Below are positions 1-6,642 of a DNA stretch of 17,611 nt, one piece after another. Both the position numbers and the translations under genes were made by a program. Below the pieces are notes generated by a model. That model was not told where the DNA came from, ran no database searches, and saw nothing but the letters and a program-made list of their open reading frames with translations. Position 1 is the first letter of the stretch. Each line of letters begins with the position of its first letter. Source of the DNA: JBCCFK01 sp965262315 (GTDB taxonomy: Bacteria > Actinomycetota > Acidimicrobiia > Acidimicrobiales > UBA8592); the NCBI GenBank assembly GCA_965262315.1, contig CBDHFJ010000108.1, forward strand, positions 1-17,611, given 5' to 3'.

Positions 1-1
1 C

Positions 2-508
2 CACGCCGGCCGCCGGGCCGAGCTCCCCACCCTGACCGACGAGCAGTGGGCCCAGCCGTGCCTGACCCCGATCGGGCCCGCCAACTACGGGCGCTTCATG
101 GAGGTTCGAGTCTTCGACTACTGGGTGCACCAGCGCGACATCACCATCCCGCTCGGCCGTGACACCGACGACAGCGGTCCCGCTGCCGAGATCGCCATGG
201 ACGAGGTCCACGGCTCGATGGGCTACATCGTCGGCAAGAAGATCGGACTGCCCGACGGCATGTCGATCACCTTCGACCTGAGCGGCGGGGTCGACCGCAA
301 GATCCATGCGGCCGTCGAGGGCCGCGCCGGCCTGGTCGACAGCCTCGACAGCGCCGACGTCACCGTGACCGCCGACAGCGCCACCTTCGTGATGCTGGCC
401 TGTGGCCGCGTCGACCCACAGGAGCAGATCGACGCCGGCCGGATCAGCTGGTCGGGCGACGACGAGTGGGGCCACAAGGCCGCCACCAACCTGCGCTTCA
501 CGATGTAG
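2..508 (+). CDS. Mycothiol-dependent maleylpyruvate isomerase-like protein (3' part)
   Basis: The reading frame is open from base 2, so the start lies outside the window and only the last 168 residues are present. The segment R-V-F-D-Y-W-V-H-Q-R-D-I (in-frame ATG at 98) matches the end of the DinB-like N-terminal domain of the actinobacterial TIGR03083 / maleylpyruvate isomerase family, where a conserved Asp and His serve metal binding. The rest, with V-T-V-T-A-D-S-A-T-F and a final A-A-T-N-L-R-F-T-M, resembles the small C-terminal SCP2-like domain of these proteins. Members use or are thought to use mycothiol; the substrate here cannot be told. It ends in TAG and converges on the thioesterase gene across a 52-bp gap. 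The ATG at 98 is internal, not a start. Family assignment is fairly sure, function is not. Confidence 0.75.
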   Translation, partial: HAGRRAELPTLTDEQWAQPCLTPIGPANYGRFMEVRVFDYWVHQRDITIPLGRDTDDSGPAAEIAMDEVHGSMGYIVGKKIGLPDGMSITFDLSGGVDRKIHAAVEGRAGLVDSLDSADVTVTADSATFVMLACGRVDPQEQIDAGRISWSGDDEWGHKAATNLRFTM

Positions 509-540
509 TTCCGACGAGCGAAGGATCTGTGATCCGAGTC

Positions 541-558
541 CCGGGCGGGTCCCGCCGG
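541..558. terminator. GC-rich palindrome between convergent genes
   Basis: GGCGGG (544-549) and CCCGCC (551-556) form an inverted repeat between the stop codons of two convergent genes; GGATC-TGT-GATCC lies just before it (about 524-536). There is no U-tract. It may act as a weak bidirectional terminator, but the near-zero loop of the first repeat makes this uncertain. Confidence 0.3.
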
Positions 559-560
559 CC

Positions 561-1229
561 TCAGGTCTGCTTGAACTGCTCGAGATCGATGGCGATGAAC
601 GTGGAGGTCGCCTTGGCGAACACCACGCCGCTGGCGTCGGTGCCATCACATTCGAGGTAGACCTTGCGGCCGTCGCGACCCACCATGCGCGCCCGAAACG
701 TCAGCTCCTCGCCGAGCGGACACGGCGCGGTGTAGCGCACGGTGAGCTCGCCGGTGAACGCCATCGTCCCGACGATCGGCAGGATCGCCCCGAGCACATC
801 GTCGATGACCGCTGCCACCACGCCACCGTGCGCCCGGCCCGGAGCGCCCTGCCATCCGGGCTGCAGTGTCACCTTGCCGATCGACTCCTGGCCCTCGCGG
901 GCGATGCGCAAACCCATGCTCAACGGATTGGCCGATCCCGACACCGGCGAGTCGGAGAAGGTGTCGACGAAGGCGCCGTCCTCGTGCACGAGCTCGGCCA
1001 GTGAACCCTCGACCGCGGCATCGAAGCTCGGGTGCGACAGCAGCTCCATCCGGCGCTCGCGGACGGGCTCGGTCTCGATCTCGCCCGCGAGCCGGTCGGC
1101 CTCCCGGGCGATGGTCCGCAGCACACCGGGGTCGGCCCGGTGACGCACGAGCGCGTGTGACAGGCGATTGAGCGCCGCCGCCGCGGCCTTGCGGTCCGGG
1201 AGGTCGTCGTGCTCGTCGACCCCGGTCAC
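561..1229 (-). CDS. PaaI-type hotdog-fold thioesterase
   Basis: A 222-residue protein whose C-terminal ~130 residues form a hotdog domain. The signature G-R-A-H-G-G-V-V-A-A-V-I-D-D-V-L-G is the PaaI/YbgC-type H-G-G...D active-site helix, followed by strands such as F-T-G-E-L-T-V-R-Y and E-E-L-T-F-R-A-R-M. These enzymes hydrolyse acyl-CoA thioesters in the cytoplasm; the acyl group is unknown. The N-terminal ~95 residues look helical and I do not recognise them. The frame stays open upstream to 1463, but I place the start at GTG 1229, because that part is antisense to coding sequence of the upstream gene and GTG forms a 4-base GTGA overlap with its stop (TGA 1228-1226), the usual sign of translational coupling. 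So it is co-transcribed with the selenoprotein B-family gene. Confidence 0.8.
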   Translation of the reverse strand: MTGVDEHDDLPDRKAAAAALNRLSHALVRHRADPGVLRTIAREADRLAGEIETEPVRERRMELLSHPSFDAAVEGSLAELVHEDGAFVDTFSDSPVSGSANPLSMGLRIAREGQESIGKVTLQPGWQGAPGRAHGGVVAAVIDDVLGAILPIVGTMAFTGELTVRYTAPCPLGEELTFRARMVGRDGRKVYLECDGTDASGVVFAKATSTFIAIDLEQFKQT

Positions 1230-2388
1230 TTCCGCTGACCGGGCGCCATGTAGAACCAGACCGGCATCGGCGCCTCCTGGGCCTGGATCGCGCGACGGGC
1301 GTCCATGACCAGCTTCCCGGCCTGGGTCTCGGAGAAGAACCACTCCTCGAGCGCCGGCCGGCGATGTCCTGGGTGTCCACCAGCGACAGCGCCGCCTCCT
1401 CGTAGTAGGTGCGGATGTCGTGGACCAGGCCGGTGGTGCTCTTGGACGGGATCGGGACCTCACGCCACGGCTCGCCGTCGGCCAGGCGGATCAGCACCTC
1501 GAGTCCCTCGGTGATCTGGTCGGGCCCGATCACCCGACCCACCGTGGTGGTGCCGCGTGCCTCGACCGTGCGGTCATACGCCTTGCGAATGCCGTTGGCC
1601 TCGTCGATGGCGGGGTGCAGGGTCGGATCGAAGGCGGGCGGCAACTGGCAGGAGACGGCCTCGGTGGCCTCGTCGATGACCTCGGGGTGGTCGTCGATGA
1701 CCGGGCCCGATTCGGCGCCCAACAGCGCAAACGCCTGCGAGAGGACGCCGTGCTGGAACTCGGCGTCGTTCGGGCGGCCGAGCGGGCGGCCGAGCGGGAA
1801 CTCACAGAACAGGGAGCGAGGGGGACCGAGCTGTTCCACGACCCCTCGCATGGATGCCAGGACGACGGTGGCGATACCGGCACTCTCGATGACGTGGGCG
1901 AGCACACTCACGGTGCGCGTGCAGAGCGGTCAAACGGGGGTGAGGACGACGACGTCGACCCCGTCCTCCTTCAGCTGCGCCGCCACCTGGGGGCCGGTGT
2001 CCATGCGGATCGTGGCCACGTCGTCGGGCTGGTTCCCGGCGAACGAGAAGTGCCGGGGTGCGACCCCGCCGATCACCCCCTGGTCGGCCAGCTCCTCGAG
2101 CCGGTCGATCGGGTACACCACGTTGAGGTCCATCGAGAACCCGCTGCGATCGAAGTTGGGGCTCCAGTGACCGAGCACCAGCTGACGGTCCGTCCGGTCG
2201 AGCACGCGGTAGGAGGCGTCGTTACCGGCCACGAATCCGTCGTCGTCGGGCCGGTGGAGAGCGGCCGAGGTCACGATGGCGACGGTGGCCTCGGCGAGCG
2301 GCTCGGGGGTGACCCAGGGGGTCGAGTCGAACTGCGGCATCGGCGTGGTGTTGCCGACCTGGCGCATCATCACATCGCCACCGGTCAT
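1226..2388 (-). CDS. Selenoprotein B-family reductase (Sec-containing; one apparent frameshift)
   Basis: About 387 residues of the glycine/betaine/sarcosine/D-proline reductase selenoprotein B (GrdB/PrdB) family. ATG 2388 follows a GGAG ribosome site. N-terminal features include H-W-S-P-N-F-D-R-S-G-F, L-N-V-V-Y-P-I-D-R-L and G-V-A-P-R-H-F-S-F. The frame then meets TGA at 1932-1930 (codon 153) and continues unbroken in the same frame with P-L-C-T-R-T-V, L-A-H-V-I-E-S-A-G-I and C-E-F-P-L-G-R-P-L-G-R-P. TGA therefore occupies the first position of U153-x-x-C156, the redox motif where this family carries selenocysteine or cysteine. A SECIS-like hairpin follows. Near 1355 the frame shifts by one base; the C-terminus A-L-E-E-W-F-F-S-E-T and V-W-F-Y-M-A-P-G-Q-R-K ends at TGA 1228-1226. 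Reductase partners (GrdA, GrdC) are absent here, so the substrate in this organism is unknown. Without recoding it would read as a pseudogene. Confidence 0.85.
1354..1358 (-). other. Apparent single-base deletion (frameshift) in selenoprotein B-family gene
   Basis: On the minus strand, codons D-I-A-G run up to about 1357. The good coding sequence A-L-E-E-W-F-F-S-E-T-Q-A-G then begins with GCG at 1354 in a different frame. Only two bases (CG) separate the two segments, so one base is missing inside the repetitive CCGGCCGG tract. The original frame becomes Arg/Ser/Pro-rich noise after this point. A base dropped in sequencing or assembly is the simplest cause; a true mutation or programmed shift is possible but I see no slippery heptamer. 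Confidence 0.75.
1902..1918 (-). promoter_or_regulatory. SECIS-like hairpin of selenoprotein B-family gene
   Basis: Counting the T of TGA as 1, bases 15-20 (GCGCAC) pair with 26-31 (GTGTGC) over six pairs, one of them G-U, leaving a 5-nt loop CGUGA with G-U at 22-23. Bacterial SECIS elements bound by SelB have a short stem within the coding sequence just after UGA and a G in the first two loop positions; this one fits. It was folded by eye only. Confidence 0.65.
1930..1932 (-). other. In-frame TGA read as selenocysteine (U153)
   Basis: TGA interrupts an otherwise continuous frame at V-L-T-P-V-[TGA]-P-L-C-T-R-T-V. The cysteine three residues later completes U-x-x-C. TGA is a normal stop in neighbouring genes such as ppgK, the thioesterase and glpD, so a genome-wide reassignment is excluded. 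Confidence 0.82.
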
Positions 2389-2390
2389 GG

Positions 2391-2439
2391 CGGTCTCCGT
2401 TCACGTCGTGGGGTGAACCTGGAGCGGTCTCGGAGACCG
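2391..2439 (-). promoter_or_regulatory. Possible RBS-masking leader of selenoprotein B-family gene
   Basis: In the minus-strand mRNA, CGGUCUCCG (2439-2431) is perfectly complementary over 9 bases to CGGAGACCG (2399-2391), which contains the GGAG ribosome site six bases before ATG 2388. The first segment can instead pair with the adjacent GAGACCG (2431-2425), giving a local hairpin that frees the ribosome site. A small hairpin UUCAC/GUGAA (2417-2400) sits between. Two mutually exclusive structures of this kind suggest leader-based control of translation. It matches no riboswitch class I recognise. Confidence 0.4.
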
Positions 2440-2456
2440 TCACAGGCCTGGGTGGC

Positions 2457-2475
2457 CTGAGAGTAGTGCTCTCAG
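2457..2475 (-). terminator. Hairpin over ppgK stop codon
   Basis: CTGAGAG and CTCTCAG form a perfect 7-bp stem with a 5-nt loop and include the ppgK TGA (2474-2472). It separates the thioredoxin-like/ppgK unit from the selenoprotein B-family unit. No U-tract follows, as is common for hairpin terminators in high-GC actinobacteria. Confidence 0.5.
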
Positions 2476-3230
2476 TCGAGCAGCGCCGCCGTGGCGGCAC
2501 CGACGATGCCCGCGTGATTGCGCAGCTCTGCCGGCACGACGGGCACGCGGATCTGCACGTGGTGCAGGAATCGCTCGTGTTTCTTGGACACCCCACCACC
2601 GACGACGACGAGGTCCGGGGTGAACAGGCGATCGATGTGGGAGAAGTACTCGTGGAGACGCTGGCCGAAGGCATCCCATCCCAGGTCCTCGACATCGCGG
2701 ACCCGGTCGGCCATGTACAGCTCGGCCACGTCGGCATGCCCGGCGAGGAACAGCTTGCCGAACTCGGTGTTGGGTACCAGGACCCCGTCGACGAACACAG
2801 CGCTGCCGACCCCCGTGCCGAGGGTGAAGATCATCACCAACCCGCTGCCGTGTCGGCCCGCACCGAAGTGCATCTCGGCCACGCCCGCAGCGTCGGCGTC
2901 GTTCAGCACCACCGTGTGGGCCTGCACCATCTCCTGGACGGCCTTGCCGAGGTCCCGGTCGAGCCAGTGCGGATACTCGTGCGCGGTGGGCGGGCTCTTC
3001 ACCACGCCGTGCGCCACCACGCCCGGGAACCCGACGCCCACGGCGTCGGCGCCCCCGAGCTCGTCGACCAGCTGCCCGACCGTGGCGACGATGTCGTCGA
3101 AGTCGAACCCGGCCGGCGTGTCGATGCGTCGACGGTCGCCGACGAACGTGCCCGAGGCGACGTCGACCAGGGCGGCCTTGATGCCGGAGCCGCCGACGTC
3201 GACGCCGACGACCCTGCGCTCAGCGGACAT
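2472..3230 (-). CDS. ppgK: Polyphosphate glucokinase (ROK family)
   Basis: 252 residues. It phosphorylates glucose to glucose-6-phosphate in the cytoplasm, using inorganic polyphosphate and often ATP as donor, an enzyme characteristic of Actinomycetota. The N-terminal phosphate loop is D11-V-G-G-S-G16-I-K. G-V-G-F-P-G-V-V lies at about 65-72. The catalytic Asp region is V-L-N110-D-A-D113-A-A. The adenosine loop F-T-L-G-T-G-V-G-S-A is followed by F-V-D-G-V-L-V-P-N-T-E-F-G, a strong marker of the polyphosphate-using subgroup. The final V-V-V-G-G-G-V-S-K-K-H is also typical. ATG 3230 lies inside the end of the upstream thioredoxin-like gene (11-base overlap), and no strong ribosome site is seen, which suggests coupled translation. 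Length is normal for the family. Confidence 0.93.
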   Translation of the reverse strand: MSAERRVVGVDVGGSGIKAALVDVASGTFVGDRRRIDTPAGFDFDDIVATVGQLVDELGGADAVGVGFPGVVAHGVVKSPPTAHEYPHWLDRDLGKAVQEMVQAHTVVLNDADAAGVAEMHFGAGRHGSGLVMIFTLGTGVGSAVFVDGVLVPNTEFGKLFLAGHADVAELYMADRVRDVEDLGWDAFGQRLHEYFSHIDRLFTPDLVVVGGGVSKKHERFLHHVQIRVPVVPAELRNHAGIVGAATAALLD

Positions 3231-4305
3231 GGGGCGGGTAGTAGTTCTCGGGTCCGACCTCGTTGACGTCGGTGAGCCAGTCGCCGTCGTAGGGCCAGTC
3301 GGCCTCCTGGCCCGGCACCGGTCCCTGCCAGAAGCGGGCGAGCGGGCCGTCGACCCGGCTGGCGAGCTCCCAGGCCTGCCGCTTGTAGGTCCAGTTCCCC
3401 GGATCCAGCCGATGGGCCTGGCGGAAGTGCTCGATGGCGTCGTCGACACGCCCCGCCCGATGCAGGTGCTGCGCCAGCTCGAAGTGTGCGGCCGCCGCGG
3501 ACTGATCGGCTCCACGATCGACGCTGCCGCCGATCACGTCGTCGGCATCGAGCACGAACTCGGACTCCGCACCCTGGGCGGCCCAGTCGCGTAGCGCATC
3601 GAGCCAGTACGTCCGGTCCACCGAGATCTGCCCGGCCGTGGCGGCCATCGCCATCATGCGCTCGGGGATCTCGTCGGGGAGCTGCGCCTGTCCGGCGCCT
3701 TCGACCTCGCCTGGCCAGGCGAACTCCGCGGGACGCACGACCTGGAGATCGGCATCGATCCAGACCGCCATCGGCACGTTGACGATCCCGAAGAGGCGGT
3801 CGAGCGCATGCGTCTGGTCGACCACCGCGATGTGGGTGACTTCGTCGACGGCGGCCAGATCCGGCGTGGCGCCGGACCGGCCCTCGACGTCGAGGCACAC
3901 CGTCACGATGTCGATGCCCTGCGGGCTCAGCTCACGATGCAGTGCCTCCCACCCGGGGAGGTCGGCGCGGCAGCCTCACCAGGGCGCCCACGCCACGATG
4001 ACGGTGCGGCGGCCCCGCTGGTCGGCGAGTCGCCAGACGCCGTCGCCGAGCACGAGCGGCAGCTCGAGGTCCGGGGCCGCCGTGCTCTCGAGGGCTCGGC
4101 CACCGATCGACGACGGGCCGACCACGGTGATGTCGCCGTCGGTGATCACCGCCATGCCGAGGCGACCGGCGACCGCACCGAGGTCGTCGGGCTGGTCGAG
4201 GGGCACACAGATCTCGCCTCGGCAGGCGCCCTCGGGCTTCAGCTCCCAGCCGGCCTCGGCCAGCACGTCGGCGACGGAACGGTCGGACTCCGCAACAAGG
4301 ACCAT
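3220..4305 (-). CDS. Thioredoxin-fold selenoprotein with TPR-like tail (Sec-containing)
   Basis: 361 residues when TGA at 3978-3976 is read through. Residues 1-109 contain C-R-G-E-I-C and end V-I-V-A-W-A-P-W; the same frame continues G-C-R-A-D-L-P-G-W-E-A-L-H. That is the thioredoxin/TlpA-type active site, with Sec at position 110 and Cys at 112 (U-x-C). Later, I-V-T-V-C-L-D and V-P-M-A-V-W-I-D are the expected strands and cis-Pro region of a thioredoxin fold. Residues ~275-320 (A-H-F-E-L-A-Q-H-L-H-R-A-G-R, H-F-R-Q-A-H-R-L-D-P-G) form a tetratricopeptide-like pair of helices. No signal peptide is seen, so it is probably a cytoplasmic thiol oxidoreductase. ATG 4305 is preceded by TAAGGT six bases upstream (leaderless). 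Ordinary gene calling would give two fragments. Substrate unknown. Confidence 0.8.
3945..3961 (-). promoter_or_regulatory. SECIS-like hairpin of thioredoxin-like gene
   Basis: Counting the T of TGA as 1, CCUCCC (18-23) pairs perfectly with GGGAGG (29-34), leaving a 5-nt loop C-G-G-G-U with G at position 2. Stem length, loop length and loop start (C-G) are the same as in the hairpin after the other TGA (1902-1918), and the distance differs by only 3 nt. This agrees with the bacterial SECIS form. Confidence 0.65.
3976..3978 (-). other. In-frame TGA read as selenocysteine (U110)
   Basis: TGA falls exactly at the first catalytic cysteine position of W-A-P-W-[TGA]-G-C-R-A-D-L-P, with a complete thioredoxin-like sequence on both sides in one frame. 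A random nonsense mutation would be unlikely to hit this position. Confidence 0.8.
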
Positions 4306-4311
4306 GCGCGG

Positions 4312-4317
4312 ACCTTA
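4312..4317 (-). promoter_or_regulatory. -10 box of thioredoxin-like gene (leaderless)
   Basis: On the minus strand TAAGGT lies six bases before ATG 4305 with no Shine-Dalgarno between. A start of transcription at or next to the ATG is expected, as in other leaderless actinobacterial genes. Confidence 0.5.
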
Positions 4318-4405
4318 GTGGCGGGCCGACTCGGGGCGACCAACCCCTCCGGGAACCCTCTGACGTCATCGCGGGAACGGCGTATCGCCGCGGCCCCAGC
4401 GTCGG

Positions 4406-4411
4406 TACGCT
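4406..4411 (+). promoter_or_regulatory. -10 box of glpD-like gene (leaderless)
   Basis: TACGCT, then seven bases (CGCGGAC), then GTG 4419. There is no Shine-Dalgarno, so the transcript probably begins at the start codon. The 113-bp gap shared with the divergent thioredoxin-like gene also holds TGACGTCA (4361-4368), an 8-bp palindrome of unknown meaning. Confidence 0.5.
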
Positions 4412-4418
4412 CGCGGAC

Positions 4419-6047
4419 GTGGGTCTTCGTTCGACCATGCTCGACCGGCTCGACGGCGCCGAGTTCGACGTCCTCATCGTGGGCGGTGGCATCAACGGCG
4501 CCGTGTCGGCCGCCGCGCTCACGGCGCGGGGCGCCTCCGTGGCCCTGATCGACCGAGGCGACTTCGCCAACTTCACCAGCCAGGAGTCGTCCAACCTCGT
4601 CTGGGGTGGCTTCAAGTACCTCGAGAACTACGAGCTGCCGCTGGTCCGCAAGCTGTGCATGAGTCGCAACCGGCTGATGAAGGCGTACCCGTCCAACGTC
4701 ACCGAGATCGGCTTCCTCGCCGCGCTCGGCACGACCTCGCCGTTCCCGCCCTGGCTCGCCGCGCTCGGCTCGTTCGCGTACTGGGGCATCGGCAACTTCA
4801 AGACCAACGCCCCTCGCCCCCTGAGTGCCGAGAGCATCGAGAACCTCGAGCCGGTCATCAACACCACCCAGGTCAGCGGCGGCATCGAGTACGCCGACGC
4901 CTACCTCAAGGACAACGACGCCCGGTTCGTGTTCAGCTTCGTCCGCGCCGCCATGGATGTCGGCGCCGTGGCCGCCAACTACGTCGAGCTGGTCGACGCA
5001 TCACGGTCGGGCGGCCGCTGGCACGCACAGCTCCGTGACGTCGAGGAGGGCGCCGACCTGCAGGTCAGCGCCAAGCTCGTCATCAACGCCGCGGGACCGT
5101 TCGTCGACGCACTGAACGGGTCCTGGAACCTCCGGACCGACCACCGCATCGTCTACTCGAAGGGCATCCATCTGGTCGTCGACCAGCTCACGCCCAACGA
5201 GCGCGTGCTCGCCTTCTTCGACGACACCCGACGGCTGTTCTACGTGATCCCCATGGGCCGCCGCTCGGTGATCGGCACCACCGACACCCGGGTGGAAGAG
5301 GCGTACACCGAGGTCACCGACGACGACCGCACGTTCCTCCTCGACCAGATCAACGCCCGCCTGGACCTGGCCTCCCCGTTGACCGTCGACGACATCATCT
5401 CCGAGCGGTGCGGCGTGCGGCCGCTGGTGGTGAAGAACAACGGCGACGACCAGCGCGACGTGGACTGGACGTCCCTGTCGCGCAAACACGAGATCGAAGT
5501 GGACCACACCAAGGATGTGGTCACGATCTTCGGGGGCAAGCTCACCGACTGCCTCAACGTCGGCGAAGAGGTCTGCGACGCCGTCGAGGAGTTGGGGCTG
5601 CCGCTCGGCCGCGACCTGCACCGTTGGTACGGCGAGCCCGGCCGCGAGTCGCATCGCGAGTTCTACCGCCAGGCCCGCGGCATGAAGCTCGACGACCTGC
5701 GCGACAAGCCGGGGGTCGAGCCGCTGTCAGACCGACTGTGGCGTCGCTACGGCCGCCGAGCGTTCGAGATGCTCGACGACATCCGCGAGGACCCGTCGAT
5801 GGGGCAGGACATCATGGGCGCCGCCGACTACCTCAGGGTCGAGCTGCACCACACCGCAGCCAACGAGATGGTCACCAAGCTCGATGACTTCCTGCGTCGG
5901 CGCTCCAAGATCTCGCTCGTGATCCCCGACACCGAGGTCCGAGCCTCCGACGGCCTCAACGAGGTGGCGCAGATTCTCTTCGGCGACCGGGCCGGCGACA
6001 AGCTGACCGAACACTTCGGCCCCGACTTCCAGCCCGCGCTGGTCTGA
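4419..6047 (+). CDS. glpD: FAD-dependent glycerol-3-phosphate dehydrogenase-like protein
   Basis: 542 residues, the usual GlpD length. GlpD oxidises sn-glycerol-3-phosphate to dihydroxyacetone phosphate and passes electrons to quinone at the membrane face. The FAD-binding Rossmann motif D-V-L-I-V-G-G-G-I-N-G-A is at about 13-24. It is followed by F-T-S-Q-E-S-S-N-L-V-W-G-G-F-K-Y-L-E, the counterpart of the GlpD S-S-x-L-x-x-G-G-x-x-Y-L segment. V-I-N-A-A-G-P-F-V-D, F-Y-V-I-P-M-G-R-R-S-V-I-G-T-T-D and F-G-G-K-L-T-D-C are conserved in the family. A C-terminal DAO_C-like helical domain covers about 400-520. GTG 4419 is chosen because the frame is conserved from there and a leaderless -10 box precedes it. 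It is monocistronic here, without glpK or glpF, so another DAO-family substrate is possible. Confidence 0.82.
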   Translation: MGLRSTMLDRLDGAEFDVLIVGGGINGAVSAAALTARGASVALIDRGDFANFTSQESSNLVWGGFKYLENYELPLVRKLCMSRNRLMKAYPSNVTEIGFLAALGTTSPFPPWLAALGSFAYWGIGNFKTNAPRPLSAESIENLEPVINTTQVSGGIEYADAYLKDNDARFVFSFVRAAMDVGAVAANYVELVDASRSGGRWHAQLRDVEEGADLQVSAKLVINAAGPFVDALNGSWNLRTDHRIVYSKGIHLVVDQLTPNERVLAFFDDTRRLFYVIPMGRRSVIGTTDTRVEEAYTEVTDDDRTFLLDQINARLDLASPLTVDDIISERCGVRPLVVKNNGDDQRDVDWTSLSRKHEIEVDHTKDVVTIFGGKLTDCLNVGEEVCDAVEELGLPLGRDLHRWYGEPGRESHREFYRQARGMKLDDLRDKPGVEPLSDRLWRRYGRRAFEMLDDIREDPSMGQDIMGAADYLRVELHHTAANEMVTKLDDFLRRRSKISLVIPDTEVRASDGLNEVAQILFGDRAGDKLTEHFGPDFQPALV

Positions 6048-6054
6048 CGCGATC

Positions 6055-6642
6055 TCAGCGGCGACGGCCGGAGCCCATCAGGGGCGCCATCGTCTGGTCC
6101 TCGACGGACACGGTGAAGCCGGTATCGACCGCGACGTCGGTCAGCCCGGCTCCGACGAGTGCGGCTGCGATCTCGCCGCGACCGAGGCCATGCCCGTCCT
6201 CCTCGCCGTCAGGGCGCTCCCAGTCCCACTGGACGAAGATCCCGCCGGGATCGAGTCGCCCGGCCAGATCCTGCGCCGTCGCCGGGTAGTCGCCGAGGAA
6301 CGAGCACACCGACGAGCACACGATCAGGTCGAACCGCTGCGACGGTTCAGGCAGGTCGACCTCGGCGGCGACCGCCGTCCAACCACGATCGGCGATCTTG
6401 GTCTGCAACACTTCGATCATGGCGGGCGAGGTGTCCACCGCGACGACCGACGCCCCGGCATCGGCCAGACATTCCGTCAGCAGGCCGGTCCCGGCGCCGA
6501 AGTCGAGGACGCGGCACCCGGCCAGGTCGACGCCGATTCGTTCGAGCAGCTCGGTCAGCGAGGCGTACGCCGCTTCGGCGTAGCAGCGCGCGGCCGGATC
6601 GGCATCCCACGTCGGCGCGTACTCGGCCCACTCGTCGTCCAC
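6055..6642 (-). CDS. Class I SAM-dependent methyltransferase
   Basis: 195 residues. Motif I is R-V-L-D-F-G-A-G-T-G-L-L (residues 44-55), motif II ends in V-V-A-V-D-T-S-P-A-M-I (acidic residue binding the SAM ribose), and F-D-L-I-V-C-S-S-V-C-S-F follows as motif IV. C-terminal F-V-Q-W-D-W-E-R and G-L-T-D-V-A-V-D-T-G-F match the usual last strands. This is a ubiE/Methyltransf_11-like single domain; the acceptor molecule cannot be inferred. GTG 6642 starts the frame, with TAGACC seven bases upstream as a possible leaderless box. The gene converges on glpD with 7 bases between the stops, and diverges from the amidohydrolase operon. Confidence 0.85.
   Translation of the reverse strand: MDDEWAEYAPTWDADPAARCYAEAAYASLTELLERIGVDLAGCRVLDFGAGTGLLTECLADAGASVVAVDTSPAMIEVLQTKIADRGWTAVAAEVDLPEPSQRFDLIVCSSVCSFLGDYPATAQDLAGRLDPGGIFVQWDWERPDGEEDGHGLGRGEIAAALVGAGLTDVAVDTGFTVSVEDQTMAPLMGSGRRR

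Noticed and set aside
646..1911. A single long minus-strand gene through 1225
   Set aside because: After about 1355 this frame becomes Arg/Pro/Ser-rich and runs over the thioesterase gene, which is coded in another frame. It is a shadow beyond the frameshift.
1420..2460. Long plus-strand open frame opposite the selenoprotein B-family gene
   Set aside because: Its composition (rich in Gly, Arg, Val, His, Asp) is typical of an antisense frame in high-GC DNA, and the opposite strand carries a clear protein family.
1930..3978. Genome-wide reassignment of TGA to an amino acid
   Set aside because: The thioesterase, ppgK, glpD, amidohydrolase and ABC exporter genes all end in TGA at natural family ends, so only the two internal TGA codons are special.
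3220..4305. Two separate genes, one ending at 3976 and one starting inside 3906
   Set aside because: The break would fall within a single thioredoxin active site, and both halves are in the same frame. The second half has no convincing start or ribosome site near 3906.
4361..4368. TGACGTCA palindrome as an operator
   Set aside because: An 8-bp palindrome can occur by chance and there is no second copy in the divergent gap, so it is noted but not called.
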